64,000 nucleotides of DNA from Fragilariopsis cylindrus CCMP1102 (GCA_900095095.1 FMBT01000310.1:1-64000), one strand, 5' to 3'. Positions 1 through 11,929 are shown, numbered from the stretch's first letter. Program-made: numbers and translations. The notes: generated by a model from the sequence alone, not told the origin.

Positions 1-2820
1 AGTAGGTGCATCACTAGTAACAGTGTCATCTTTAGATGATATGCTGGATTGCATCATATCATCATCATCAAGATCATCTTCGATTAGATTGGTATCTTCT
101 TCAAGGATGGATCTCTTCTTTTTCTTCTTCTTATCCTTTCCACACTCCTGCTTCGACGTTGAGTTAGCTAGATTCATGCCGGATCGGGTGCGACTTTCAA
201 GGATAATAGGTTCATCTTCATCTTGAGTGTCCCTGTTGTGTTGTTGTATTGGGTTCTGAAAGAAGTCGATTTGCGAGTCAGGGACATCATTGTTGTTGCC
301 AAATCCTTTTGAGTCAGGATCCGATTCTTGAATCGTCTTGTCTTTCGCCTCGAGCTTCAACTCCTTTTGAAGTTCCTCTTGATATTCCTCATCCATTTTG
401 AAATCAGTATCAGAGGCATTACTGTCATCGTCATTGATCACATTAGCAGCAAAGTCATCTAACGTGACTCTTCCATTGATGTCGGCAAATTCGATTCCTT
501 CCGGTTGTTGTTCTTGCTCTCCAATGTTAGTGACAGTATTGACTAGTGCATCAGTCGTTGGGATGATTGTAACGCGATTAACGGATACAGGTTGCTTGGT
601 GTTCAATTTGAATACAACATGACCACTACCATTGTCAGCGCGACCGATGTACAGGGCATCGATAGATCTCTCTTCATCAGTGCTATTTGTTCCCCCAGTA
701 TGCCCTTGAACATACTGCCCTACCTTGATAGTGGGGCATCTAAACTTCTTTCCTGTTACTATTTCTCTTGGAGATAGTACTGAATGGATGCCATTCTGTT
801 TTGGTAATGAGTTGATTAGCATTGTAACTCGGAGGACCATTTCAACAGTGAAACGCTTTGGAAGTTTCTTATAAGGCATCATTAGCCTTACTGCTCTGAT
901 TCTTTCTTTGAGGAATCTAATTTGTCTTTCGACCGTCTCAACGTGCCTACCCGCATCACATGTTGATAGTGTGATGTTGTATGGCTTGTCTTGTAGCTCA
1001 TGCTTGATGCATTCAAATGCACCATCTGCTTCAATCGTTACAACCTTAAACACACTCCTACTTTTGTATGTTTGTGTTATCTTTAGGATGCATGCCAGTA
1101 TGGCATCGCGATTGTTCTTTCGAACGCAGTATGTTTGTATCAGCCCAATATGTTTGGAGTACGATATAAGAAACTTAATTCCATTGATATGCATGATATC
1201 AATTGCTAGGTGGACGTTGGAGTATTCTTTCATGATGAAAGATGGGATGTCTGTTACGTCATCCTCTCTTGGCATAATGCTCTTGTTCTTGACAGTCTTT
1301 CCTTTCATTGCTGGGACGTCAGGTCCGAATATCTTCTTGGCAATACGTACATCCCTTCTAGTAAAAGGGGTGTTACCAATAACATTATGTTCAATTGCAT
1401 TAGCCAGGTCGAAGTCACTAGGGCATGCTAGCGCTTCTTGGAGATCTCTGACTTTTGCTGCTCTTCTACAATCGATTGCAGAAAAGTGTGCACTCTCCCC
1501 CTTTACGGTTTGATGTGCCATGACAATATGGTGATCATCATCAGTAGTGATATCAATACAGTACATCCCATTGGATGTCTTACCAAATCTTATATATGAG
1601 CCATCATCATTGAATACATATATTGCATTGTCAATGGCGCTGTCCATAACAACTCGCTTGGTATCAGTTAGCATGGCCAGTGATAGCAAGTTAGCTACTC
1701 CATTAGGGTAGAAGTAGTAACCATCAGATGGGAGAGGCAAAGTATCAAGGTCATCGCATAGACGTCCGATATCTTTGATTTGGAACTTCGAATCTGTAGT
1801 GCGTACAGAAATAGAACTGTTTTCATCAGCTTGGATGTCAGCCAGAAGGAAGGCATCTTTGAAGATGTGAATAGTAGATCCACTATCAATAGCAATGGTG
1901 GTCCGTGGGCCGACATGCTTACCCCCACTCCTTGCTTTCGGTGTTTGAATTGTAGCAGACAATTCGTATGCCGGAAGTAAATCAGAAACAAAGATAGGAT
2001 CAGTTGTGACAGAGACAACTTGGTGATTAAGGACATAGGCGCCATCCCAAATCATACCACCTGTCCAGTAGGGAGAGATGGCATCATACCATGTGATATC
2101 TTGACATGATGGATCATCTATAGGATAGATGACAGACGTATTCGGAGGGGTAATAGGAATCTTGGTTTGGTTCTTGGATCGAGACTGGGTACCAGTATTG
2201 GTTCGATCCTTGGTTTGATTGTTATCAGTACGATTGTTATCATTCACCAATTTCGGAATTGGTCCTGAGATAACAGAGTGCCTCTTACGACTGCGCTTGC
2301 GTGCAAAGAAGACATGTAGATGGCTTCCTGAAGAGGTCTTGTTGTTCTTAGAGTTGTGTTTTCTGGAGATCGGTCTTGGGCGCATGCCAATGACTGGATG
2401 AGTGAAAATATTAAGTCGAGATAGCATGTGCTCAAATCGTTGAAACACGTTGTAGATTGGGTTGATATAGTTGATTTTATTGAATACAATGGAATCGATC
2501 TCCATGATTGTTTCACCTAAGGTTATAACAGCATTGCCAATTTCTTCGCACATGAATGCAATTATTTTGCAGTATGTGATCCAAACGTTGTTGTATAGTG
2601 AGTAGCATGTAAACCTGGGTAGTAGACCGGTGGAGAGTAGAAACCATCCCAAACATATGGAGGAATAGATTGTTTTGATCCATCCAGTATCATACGGGTG
2701 ATAGGGCATTCGTTCTTCCTTTAAGAACGGCCCTCGTGAAAATCCGATGTATTCAGAATCAAATGGAATCCGGAAACAGTCATTTGATGGAATTTTGGTA
2801 GTCCATGGCGATGGAGTATA
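1..2820 (-). CDS. Copia Pol, protease-integrase part (partial)
   Basis: A frame open from 2820 to the window edge (left codon positions 1, 4, 7 and so on) encodes about 940 residues with no stop. The aspartic protease active site is IDSGSTIHIF, near 1861-1895. About 150 codons later comes a His/Cys-poor linker, then the integrase core with three acidic residues: the Asp in LAIDIMHINGIKF (near 1190), the Asp in VVTIEADGAFE (near 1015) and the Glu in CDAGRHVETVERQ (near 930). The downstream tail (1-480) is acidic and Lys-rich, as is common between copia integrase and reverse transcriptase. There is no start codon of its own, so it is probably made as a Gag-Pol fusion across the -1 overlap. It continues outside the window. 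Confidence 0.85.
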
Positions 2821-5024
2821 TTATTCAATTGATGCCCTTTTAGTGCGGATTCAAGCAGTTCAACTGTGTTGATACCACAGTTGACCAGTTTACGAGTTAC
2901 CTTGTTGATCCAACGATTAGGCTTGCGTCGTCGTTGATTGATTGATACAGCCACCACTGTGTGGTGTAATAGAACATGGGCTTGTGGAAAGACCTCGCGT
3001 TCATCATCAGGACCAATTTCAGTGATCATCCGATCATACCGAGCTTTGTAGAACCTAAGATGATCGTCGTGTCGGTCTGTCTCCTCTTTGAGGTAACGCA
3101 CTGTATCACCATGTAGGGCAGTCTGATTGACATCGATAAGTTGCTGACGTAGTCTCCTAGCAGCTTCTGCAACACTGCATCCTTCAAAGAGTTCAACTAG
3201 TGCAGCAATATCGCGAATTCCCGAGAGTTTCAGTTTCTCGCGGATAACATCAGAGTAGTCAATGATGTGTTCCGGAGTAGGAGTATCGTATTCATAACTG
3301 ACGAGAGGGACGTCATCATCATCTACATCGTAGCTTTTGATTCGGACGGTGCCCGTATTTTTGACACGTTGTGCTGTGAGGTACACAACTGTTTCAAAAC
3401 AATGCGCCTTGTTGATTGTTATGGGAGATTTTCCAGTCCTAGGACGGTTACGGTTCTCATCAAGTTCACGGTTCCATTCATCTGTGTCCCAGTCACTTGA
3501 ATCACCATGTCGGTCTCCCGCATGGTCAATATCAGAGTTACTGTCGAAATCAGTTGAATCTCCTGCACGGCCAGCAACATGAGCACATGTTACAAAATCT
3601 GGCTCATTGTCATCGTAGATGTCGTCGACATCTTGCAGTTGTGCAAAGCTCGCCCCGAAGAATCGATCGTTATCAGCTTCTTTGGTGGCTTCAGCAATGA
3701 CTGTTGCCATAACTGATGCATTGAATTCAGCTGGACTGATGACATCCGGTGGCAGCTCTTCAATTGTTAGTTCTTGTTCTGGATCAGATAAATTTTCTTC
3801 AGCCTCCTCTTGAATAGATGACACTGGATCCGGTACGGATGATGCTTCATGATATGACACGACAGCATCTTCAGTAGGTGCATCCTTTGCGTCGGCAAAG
3901 GTTGACATTAACGCAAGTGCGTCATTGATTGTATTGGGGTAACAATCATCTTTAGCTGTAGAGTAAGTGGTCATTAAATGAGTTTTGAGTTTCTTATTTA
4001 ATGAATTCTTCACAATTAGTCTAGCGACAGTTCGCTCTTCAACAAGTTTATCAAAAGGTGTTTGATCTTCTGGTTTCATCACTAGATAGGCATCGAAAGT
4101 GATGGGTGGAAGAGCTGATGATAGAACCTTTTCAAACGCAGCCTGTCCAAATGCGAATTTTCCACATGTGAATATGGCTGACTTGTAACGATCCTGCACT
4201 TGTTTTGAGAATGTGGAGTTATCTACATTGCCTGCTTGTTTGAACGCAATAGCAGCATGTAAAGTGTGGAGGTTTTGGAATTCTTGATCGACTTTTACAA
4301 TGCCATTGGTTTGTGCACACACTGACCGGAGGATTTGTAGGAATCCTATTAAGTCTTTATTTGTTTCCACAAGAGCCATTCTCTTGTCGGCGCGACAGTA
4401 GGTGATGATAACATCTTCTACATTTCCAATTGCAGTTCGATAGTATGCTTCATAGCATCGTTTGTAATGATTCCAGTTGGCTTTCTGGATCTTCACATCT
4501 ATGAAGTAGTTTGTATCCAAACTTTCCTTGAGGATTGGATCAAAACATACTAGTCGTTTCTCTCCAGTTGGTGTAGTAGTAGCTGCACCCTTATCATCTT
4601 TTTCGTAGATGGTAATTAACTTTGAATGTTTCAAAGGATCTGGTTTTGTTTTGACAAAATCAGTTTCGACTTTAGCAACCAAGTCAAGTATGGATGAATC
4701 AAGTCCGTATGCTTTGTCATCAGCTGCGGATCCTGCCATTGTGTTTTGATACACTCGATATTGTCCCAGCAGATTCCCATTTGCTAACGCAATAACGATG
4801 TTCTTCATGGAACTGGATCCGGATGCTATGCCTTCAAACTTGGATTTCGTAACTTGTTTCTTCTTGTTTGATGCATTAGACGGATGATTCTTCTTCTTTT
4901 GGTTTGCTGTGTTCTTTGCAGCTGCAGCAGCAGCCTTCGCTTCCTTCTCTTTGGCAGAGAGGGCATTACCGGCGCCACCAGTTGTACTGGTGGTGTCAGC
5001 AGGTTTGTTGTCGGTGACAGCCAT
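2721..5024 (-). CDS. Copia-type Gag-like protein
   Basis: The product is 767 residues long and begins with an Ala/Lys/Asn-rich basic stretch (residues 1-60). A globular part follows (about 60-370), then an acidic Asp/Glu-rich part (about 370-520) and a C-terminal domain. I see no CCHC zinc knuckle. Gag proteins coat the element RNA in virus-like particles in the cytoplasm. The assignment rests mainly on position: it lies directly upstream of the protease-integrase frame and is read in the same direction. The next frame (pol) overlaps its 3' end at about 2724-2820 and is offset by -1. I find no clear X-XXY-YYZ slippery heptamer in the overlap, so the offset may be one missing base rather than programmed frameshifting. 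Confidence 0.75.
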   Translation of the reverse strand: MAVTDNKPADTTSTTGGAGNALSAKEKEAKAAAAAAKNTANQKKKNHPSNASNKKKQVTKSKFEGIASGSSSMKNIVIALANGNLLGQYRVYQNTMAGSAADDKAYGLDSSILDLVAKVETDFVKTKPDPLKHSKLITIYEKDDKGAATTTPTGEKRLVCFDPILKESLDTNYFIDVKIQKANWNHYKRCYEAYYRTAIGNVEDVIITYCRADKRMALVETNKDLIGFLQILRSVCAQTNGIVKVDQEFQNLHTLHAAIAFKQAGNVDNSTFSKQVQDRYKSAIFTCGKFAFGQAAFEKVLSSALPPITFDAYLVMKPEDQTPFDKLVEERTVARLIVKNSLNKKLKTHLMTTYSTAKDDCYPNTINDALALMSTFADAKDAPTEDAVVSYHEASSVPDPVSSIQEEAEENLSDPEQELTIEELPPDVISPAEFNASVMATVIAEATKEADNDRFFGASFAQLQDVDDIYDDNEPDFVTCAHVAGRAGDSTDFDSNSDIDHAGDRHGDSSDWDTDEWNRELDENRNRPRTGKSPITINKAHCFETVVYLTAQRVKNTGTVRIKSYDVDDDDVPLVSYEYDTPTPEHIIDYSDVIREKLKLSGIRDIAALVELFEGCSVAEAARRLRQQLIDVNQTALHGDTVRYLKEETDRHDDHLRFYKARYDRMITEIGPDDEREVFPQAHVLLHHTVVAVSINQRRRKPNRWINKVTRKLVNCGINTVELLESALKGHQLNNILHRHGLPKFHQMTVSGFHLILNTSDFHEGRS

Positions 5025-6037
5025 TCTTGCAAGGTGATAGTAATTGGAATACTAATAGGTATATCTTGTAAGGTGGTTGTTGTTGTTGATTCGATTAATC
5101 TAATCAATGACTGTGATTATTTATTATAAAATGTTGAAATACAGCAATCGCAACGCCTTGGATATCGGTATGTTGCTTATTGCGTAATGCTTGAAGATAC
5201 TAGGATGATATATAGGTTTGAATACTATGTATGGCTAGCTTATTAACTTGTTGTTATTATTTACCTATTGCATAAGTTTTATAATAAATAATGACTAACA
5301 TTGGTGATGGCAATCCGAGGTGCCGATGGAGGTGCTTACATTGAGTTACATTAACGCAATGTAAATACGACATATCTTTTCTCTTCAATTGCCAACCACA
5401 CGATAATGCGCAGCAAATATATATTTATTGTGAGGAAACAACATGCACAGACGTCACGACGTTCGTGACACATAATGACTGTTGTGAAAACCTCACAGGA
5501 CTCGTAATAATAATTGAATCCCCAACACATGGTGGAGAGAAAGCTCCTATACCAGAATGTTGAACAATGATAAGATATGGAGGAGCCTAAGCGCCCCAAT
5601 GTATCCATTGAAAGCAGTATCAACGACGTTGATATCATCTTTCTTTGAAGAAAATCACATGATATGATATATCGAAAAGAATTAGCAAACTCTAATCGAA
5701 TGAGTCAAATCAAAATTGAATCAATGTGCGCGCAAGCAAAGCACATCCAATAGAGCACGGCAGTCAAACATGCATGTGTCAACTCGAAACGCTTAAGTAA
5801 GATAAGTCGTTGAGAGTATTATACAAAAATACATAACAATGTATGGATATATTAAAAGAAATAATTAGAGGATTAGCAACATGTGTAAGGTACCCATCAC
5901 ACAAGCCTAACTAAGTAAATGTCACTTTAAATGAACTGACACTAACTGACAGGTGCCCAACGGGTTAAATATAGCGATCACTGTCTCAAGCACTGAGTAT
6001 TCAATATTGAAAATTCAATCGCACAAAATTATAGGTA
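5025..6037. other. Spacer between two head-to-head retroelements
   Basis: This should hold the leader and 5' LTR of the copia element (lower part) and the 5' LTR and leader of the gypsy element (upper part). With one LTR of each pair missing or unrecognised, the borders cannot be set. An interrupted palindrome lies at 5336-5364, with outer arms TTACATTG and CAATGTAA. No gene is supported. Confidence 0.5.
5952..5968 (+). promoter_or_regulatory. Candidate primer binding site of the gypsy element
   Basis: GGTGCCCAACGGGTTAA follows directly after ...CTGACA and resembles the tRNA-complementary primer sites that follow the terminal CA of a 5' LTR (G/C-rich TGGYGCCCAACG type). If right, the 5' LTR ends at 5951. 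No matching LTR end was found at the 3' side, so this is tentative. Confidence 0.4.
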
Positions 6038-6109
6038 ATGGAAATATTACAACCACAACCACACAACCACAAACACGTTCGATTTAATATTAGAAATATT
6101 GATTTGACC

Positions 6110-7438
6110 ATGGCAAAATCCAACCGTAACAACGCTGAAGAGCCAGCCAAGGAGGCAGCCAAGGCGAAGAGGGTCAATAGAATCAGCGGGTTCAAACCGT
6201 TCCTCTATGACGCAGAAGAGTGGGATACAAAATCTCCATCTCAGATCCTCAAGACAACTGAAAATGGAAATAGAATCGATAATAAGATGTACATTTTACA
6301 GGGTGATGAAACACCTGAACAGTTAATGTTATGGATCAAGAACTACAATGACAAGATCAATGTATCTCTTGCACCAGCAGCACGATTAACCTTCCTTAGA
6401 AGAATCGTGGACAAGGAAGCACAAACCATCGTAAGCAATGTGGAAACAGCTTTTGAAAGCTATTCCGATGCTGAAGATATTGACCTGATTGAAGATCAAA
6501 CTATCAGAGATGAGATCAGAGACGACTGTCCTGATGATGCTACCATTGATGTATACTTTAATGCTGGAACTGCAGCGCAGAAGAGAAAGAAGATAACACA
6601 TATCATTCGTGAATGTATGTATCATCTTAAGCTCAAGATTTTTGGTAATGAAACTCTTGGAAGATCAAGCTTCATTCAACTAAAGAGAACCATACGTAAT
6701 ATGAAGATCTCACCACAACTAGGAGTAGCAGCATGGAGTAAAAGGTTCGATACCTTCCAACTGTACCTTCCTATGTGTCTATGGGACGCAGGAGCCAAAA
6801 GAGGACTTTATCCTACTAGGTATGATGAAGAAAACTGCAGGGAGATACTAGAGTATGCTCTATCTCCTGTCTACCTCACCAAGCTTCACGATGATGGGTG
6901 ATGCTTGCAAAGCAACCCACATACCCAGTCAATCACCAAGCTCAAGGAAATTGAACCTGGTATTCTTAAACAATTAAAATTTGTAAAAGAACAGTTGCAA
7001 CAAGCAAAAGATATTGCTGAATTGCAAAAGGGAAAAGGAAAATCTTCCAGTGCTTCCGCTTCTCGCGATCGAAAGCAGAGTAGTGGAGACAAGCGCAAAC
7101 GCGAGTGTGCAACTTGTGGCAAGAACCACGCAGGTGAATGCTGGAAACTCCAGAATGGAGGAGGAAACAATAGTGGGCGTAAAGGCAACAACTATAATAC
7201 CTTCAACAAGGAAGCCAAGCAATACATGAAGAGCATGTTTGCAAGGCACAAATCGGGCGCAAGCTCCGATTCAAGTGATTCCGACGATGACTCTTGGAAG
7301 CAAGGCTTGAATCAAGCAGAGCAAATGCATGTGTTAGCATCAGCTGGTGTTGATCCTAACGAACGCGATATCAATTTCGATCCGTCAGATCTTAAAAGAT
7401 ACAAGAAGCAAGCTCGAAGGTTCTTCAAGAAGGGCTGA
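6110..7438 (+). CDS. Gypsy Gag with CCHC-like knuckle, interrupted by TGA
   Basis: The start at 6110 sits in a good initiation context (ACCATGG); the same frame is open from 6038. The first part (to 6898) is the capsid-like region. An in-frame TGA (6899-6901) is followed without frame change by the nucleocapsid part, which carries a short zinc knuckle, CATCGKNHAGEC (near 7100), in a Lys/Ser-rich context. A second in-frame TGA at 7436-7438 precedes the protease. At both stops the flanking codons read on in the same frame, so TGG to TGA substitution or stop read-through would each give a continuous Gag-Pol. A selenocysteine role is not suggested. Confidence 0.8.
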
Positions 7439-8980
7439 AGTACCAACAAGAAGCCAGGTAGGATCCTTCACAGGCCTACACCGGTACTAGTTGGTACTGT
7501 TGATGGTACATTATATCCAAGTCGGGCAAAGCTACTACATGGTGCAAGGCGCTTCTGCGAAGTGCTGCTCTCTATCAACGTCAATGGACGTGATACTATG
7601 GCTCGATGTCTCCTAGACACTGGATGTACCAAGTCAATGATACTAAAACAGTTTACAGACAAGAAGCGACGAACCAAGTTGTCAAAGGAAAATACTATAC
7701 GATATGAGACATATGGTAGTACATTCCACTCCTCAATGACAGCTAGCGTGGGCTTCAAGATGATTGAATTTGAAAACCAAAAGAATCAAACCATTGAATA
7801 CAAGTTCCAAGTGGATGAAACATCTAACCCAAGAAAAGAACAGTATGATGTTATTATTGGGAATGATCTCCTCTGGAACATGGGTATCAATATCTTATTC
7901 AAGGAAAAAGAAATTCATTGGAATAAAGATAAGATCCCTCTAAAGACTATTGGTCAGTTGCACAACCGTGCCACCTGTAACATGCTCTATAGCATGCACA
8001 CCGATAGCCCTCTCCTACAAGAAGCAGAAGAGAGACAAAACAAGATGCTGGAATGCAACTACTCCAAGGTTAACATCGATGCGATGGTCAATGACTTGGA
8101 AATTGATGCTACCAACAAGGAAAAGCTGAAAAAGACCCTTCGAAAATTCGAAACGGGTCTCTTTGGTGGAGGTTTGGGTACGCTCAAACACTGTAAGCCT
8201 GCACACATCAAGTTAAAAGATGGTGTGGTGCCGTATAAAGGAAGATACTTCAATCTTCCCAAGGCTTACGAATATATAGCTAAGAAAGAAGTGGAAAGAA
8301 TGGTCAGCATTGGTGTACTTGAAGAACTACCATGGCATGATGATAGCCCATGGCCTCACCGTCATTTGGTGTATCCAAGAAGACTGGTGATATTCGAATT
8401 GTAACAGACTTTCGAGAACTCAACAAATGGGTTGAAGTAGATCCATTTCCACTACCTCGTATCAACGAAACACTGCAGAAGCTTGAGAAATTCAAGTCTG
8501 CAACAGCACTGGACCTATCTCTTGGTTTTTATACAATTCCACTTGATGAAGAGAGTCAAAAGCTATGTGCAACTATACTACCCTGGGGGAAGTATAGATA
8601 TCTACGGATGCCTATGGGTGTTGCGTGTGCTCCATCTATGTTTCAGTCTATAATGACAGAGACACTTAGAGGTCTAGATGTACTCGTATACATCGATGAT
8701 ATACTGGTGATTCAACGAGTAAATGAATCAACAGAAAATCACTTACAAAAGGTAGAGCAAGTTCTGCAGCGTCTACAAGATGCCGGATTCAAAGCTAACC
8801 TTAGGAAGAGCTTCTTCATGCAGAAGAGTGTGGAGTATCTTGGATACCAACTCACTAGCGAAGGTATCGGTCCACAGCCAAAGAAAATTGAAGCAATGGA
8901 TCGAATATTACCACCAACTAGTGGAAAACAACTAAGAAGATTCTTAGGAATGATAAATTTCTATAGAGATCTCTTCAGAG
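7439..8980 (+). CDS. Gypsy protease and reverse transcriptase, frame-broken
   Basis: Directly after the TGA, the same frame encodes an aspartic protease with the active site LLDTGCTKSMIL (near 7610). A linker follows, and the RT N-terminus ends in DDSPW at 8350. The conserved continuation (ASPSFGVSKKTG, then FRELNKW and the YIDD catalytic motif near 8689-8700) is in the -1 frame. One missing base at the CCATGGCC site would explain this. RT runs on to FLGMINFYRDLF, where it meets the nested insert at 8981-8984. It copies element RNA into DNA in the cytoplasmic particle. Confidence 0.88.
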
Positions 8981-8984
8981 GAAG

Positions 8985-9976
8985 GGCGCGTTCCAGCTCA
9001 AGGTGGTATTTTGTGGGACACTCGCGACTAAAATTTTAAATGCGCGAGGCTCGCGACAGAAAATTCTTCAAAATTCTTAAGAATTGAAATGGAAAATTCC
9101 TTTATATCAACATGAAAATGGGAATGTATTGAAACGAACCTCCATGGATATTGATCTATTTAACAAAAGCTTATGACTCGAAATATAGATATTTGAACTC
9201 TTAACAAGGACAAAAAGTTTGGGTTGAATTTGGTCATTTGGGGAAAATTCTATGAGGTTATACATGGGTGGCAGGCGAATTTCGAATCGCCAGGAAGAGG
9301 TGCATAAGAGAGGGAAATTAAAAATCAAAGAATGGATTGATAGATAAAGTACTAATACAGAAGTCTCTATTTCTGTTATATTAGTTAATGCGATAATTCT
9401 TATACATATTGTTACATTAAGAGAGGACCCATTTTCAACGGGTATGTAGGACGTGTTTTTTCGGAAAATCCGATCATGTGTGTCTTTTACTAAGAGAGAG
9501 GTTAAGTAGTTAAAAATACATCAGATTAAATCGAAATTTTTTGTCCTTGTTAAGAGTACAGACATCTGTATTTCGTCTATAAAGTTTGTATTAAACAAAC
9601 CGATACCCATGGAGGTTCGATTCATTACATTCCCATTTTCATGTTGATACAAAGGAATTTTCCACTTATTACTGCATTGGTGCGCGATAAATAATAATTT
9701 TCAAACATTGATACCGTACACCATATGGGGGAAATTCTCCTTGGATGAGTACCAGGTCATTGGCTACACTACCTAGACCTGTCGATAATTTGGAATGTGT
9801 AGAATGCCCATGGATAGGTACTGGAGAAGGTTTGAGAAGCTACCATACAGTTAAAAATCCCCCCGATTGATGGTACTTCACTGCATAGCGCGTGTTAACC
9901 AATCCCGTGTGGCAGGCGTCTGTCCGCAGATTGTCACACAGTAGCGAAAAAGTATCACATCCGCGCGGAACACGCC
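8985..9976. mobile_element. 992-bp non-autonomous DNA-transposon-like insert inside gypsy pol
   Basis: The insert splits the gypsy RT from its RNase H. Its ends are GGCGCGTTCC (left) and GGAACACGCC (right), an imperfect terminal inverted repeat that extends weakly inward. GAAG flanks it at 8981-8984 and 9977-9980. Removing the insert plus one GAAG rejoins the Pol frame exactly (YRDLF to RSHILSPL), which confirms the borders and the duplication. There is no transposase. Inside are two long imperfect inverted arms. If the border is moved by one base, the duplication reads GAAGG. I cannot assign a superfamily. Confidence 0.85.
9090..9664. repeat. Long inverted repeat inside the insert
   Basis: The left arm (about 9090-9233) and right arm (about 9521-9664) are reverse complements with scattered mismatches. 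For example, GGAAAATTCCTTTATATCAA at 9091 pairs with the sequence at 9645-9664, and CTTAACAAGGACAAAAA near 9200 pairs with TTTTTGTCCTTGTTAAG near 9537. The loop is about 290 bp. Such a structure would fold into a long hairpin RNA if transcribed. Confidence 0.85.
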
Positions 9977-9980
9977 GAAG

Positions 9981-11886
9981 GAGTCATATCCTATCCCCCT
10001 TGAATGAACTAGCAGCAGCTTCAACAAAGAAAAAGAACAGTACCAAACGTCCGATTCCATTTCTAATGTTAGAAAAGCATCTAACTGCTTTTAACAAAGC
10101 CAAGGAAATGATCAAAACAGATGTACTGTTATCATTCCCAGACTTTGACAAGCCCTTTCATCTGTATACAGATGCGAGTGACATCCAACTGGGTGCAACT
10201 CTAGTACAAGATGGCAAACCACTTGGATTCTATACAAGAAAACTCAGCGATCCACAGCTAAACTATACAGTAGGAGAAAAAGAACTCCTTGGAATAGTAG
10301 AAGGTCTAAAAGCCTTTGCTGGTGTTATTAGAGGACAAGATCTTACGGTACATACCGATCACTTGAACCTCTTGTATGCCAAGCTGCCAAGTCAACGTAT
10401 GATGAGATGGAGAAATCTTGTAGAAGAATATAATCCTAAAGTGGTCCACATTGCAGGCATTGATAATGATGCTGCAGATGCTCTATCAAGATTAGATCTT
10501 AATGACAAGGCTGATGACTTGAGAGTGTGGGAACAGAAACAGAAGAGACTACAGTATGAAGATGTAAAGATGATGAATCTTTGCATGTTTATGTCAGAAT
10601 CAAACTTCACGGAAGATGGATTTGACTGTGATAGCAACATACTGATGACTACTTCAAACAACGTACCATCGTATCCATTAGATCTACAATCAATGCAAAC
10701 AGCACAGCTGAATGATGAAAGCTTAGTAAATATGGTCGACAGCCATATTAAAGCAAGTAACAGTACAAGTTCAACGACCTACACATACAAGTCTGTGGAA
10801 GGAATTGAACTGATACACAAGAATAATAGAATCCTGGTACCCCAATCAAAACAACAAGTTGTATTAGAGTGGTATCATAATATCTTAATTCATCCAGGTG
10901 AAAAACGCATGATTGAAACAATCAAGCTAGTATTCACTTGGAGCGGTCTCAACAAGCAGGTAAAACAGCTTGTCAAGACCTGTCATGAGTGCCAGATGTA
11001 CAAGAAAGCTGGCAAGAAAAAGTACTCACTACTACCACCCAAGACTGCAGAATCTATTCGATGGAATAGAGTTAATGTAGACCTATGGGGACCAAAGTCA
11101 GTAGTGAACTCAAATGGTTTTACATATGAAGTACACGTAATGACCATGGTCGATCCAGTTACTGGCTGGTTTGAACAACAGCAGTTATATGGTCCTCCAA
11201 CAGCATACAGATGCCAACAAATCCTTGACAGTGTGTGGTTATCAAGATACCCACGCCCAAATGAAATTGGATTTGATAATGGAACTGAATTTAAAGCAGA
11301 GTTTGCTGAACTCTGTGATAATATGGGTTTAAAACAAAGACCAAGCAATGCTTGGAACCCTCAATCAAATGCTATACTAGAACGTATACACCAAGTGTTG
11401 GGTGATGGTTTAGCAACATTTGATTTAGAAAATACACCAATCGATCCGGATAACGAAGATCCATTCGATGAGTACCTCTCTTCAGTAGCCTATGCAATTA
11501 GATCATCGTATCATCAATCGCACGGACACTCACCAGCACAGCTTGTGTTTGGAAGAGATATGTTTTCACCAGTATCAACTGAAATTGACTGGAATGAAAT
11601 CAGGAATAATAAACAAACAAGAATAAACAAAAATAATATTAGAGAAAACTCAAACAGAGTACCTCACATCTATCAGGAAGGTGATATCATCACACTGAAG
11701 AAACCAGGTATCCTCCGCAAGCTAGCAATACCTCGCGAAGGACCTTACAAAGTTATTAAACATAACAACAATGGATCAATATTAATTGAAAAATCCCCAA
11801 CAGACATCAAGAATGTGAACGTTAGGAGGGTTATTCCATACTATCGCAAAGCTGAAACTCCTACCATCATTAACAACAGTGAATGA
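9981..11886 (+). CDS. Gypsy RNase H and integrase
   Basis: The frame resumes after the insert with RRSHILSPLNELAAAS. RNase H follows: FHLYTDASDIQLGATL near 10155, the Glu in VGEKELLGIVEGL, HTDHLNL near 10350 and the terminal DADALSR-like DNDAADALSR near 10470. Next comes the integrase zinc-binding domain (His pair in WYHNILIHPG, Cys pair in CHECQMYK, 10870-11000). The catalytic core has Asp in VNVDLWGP, Asp in IGFDNGTEF and Glu in NAILERIHQ. A chromatin-binding-like C-terminal tail ends at 11886. This segment is uninterrupted over more than 630 codons. Confidence 0.92.
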
Positions 11887-11920
11887 CAATAGAAGACTAT
11901 TTGAATACTTAATATAGATC

Positions 11921-11929
11921 GGAGGAGAA
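11921..11929 (+). promoter_or_regulatory. Candidate polypurine tract
   Basis: GGAGGAGAA ends one base before a TG dinucleotide at 11930, the usual position of the plus-strand primer directly before a 3' LTR. No matching 5' LTR start was recognised. Confidence 0.4.

Larger units (their letters stand above)
1..5024 (-). mobile_element. Ty1/copia LTR retrotransposon, truncated by the window edge
   Basis: Reading the minus strand from 5024 down to 1 gives a Gag-like protein, an aspartic protease and an integrase in the order usual for Ty1/copia. The reverse transcriptase and RNase H, which follow integrase in this superfamily, would lie beyond position 1. The 5' LTR should lie above 5024, but only one end of the element is present, so the repeat cannot be paired and its border is not called. 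The coding parts are largely open, so this is a fairly young copy. It is head-to-head with the gypsy element that starts near 5952. Confidence 0.9.

Noticed and set aside
908-1513. A 201-codon open frame on the plus strand
   Set aside because: It lies opposite the copia integrase, whose catalytic motifs are clear on the minus strand. Cys/Leu-rich translation with no own features.
2721-2820. Programmed -1 frameshift site in copia
   Set aside because: No heptamer of X-XXY-YYZ form and no obvious downstream structure; left as open question.
6899-7438. TGA codons as selenocysteine
   Set aside because: No selenoprotein family is involved and no SECIS-like element was seen; decay or read-through is simpler.
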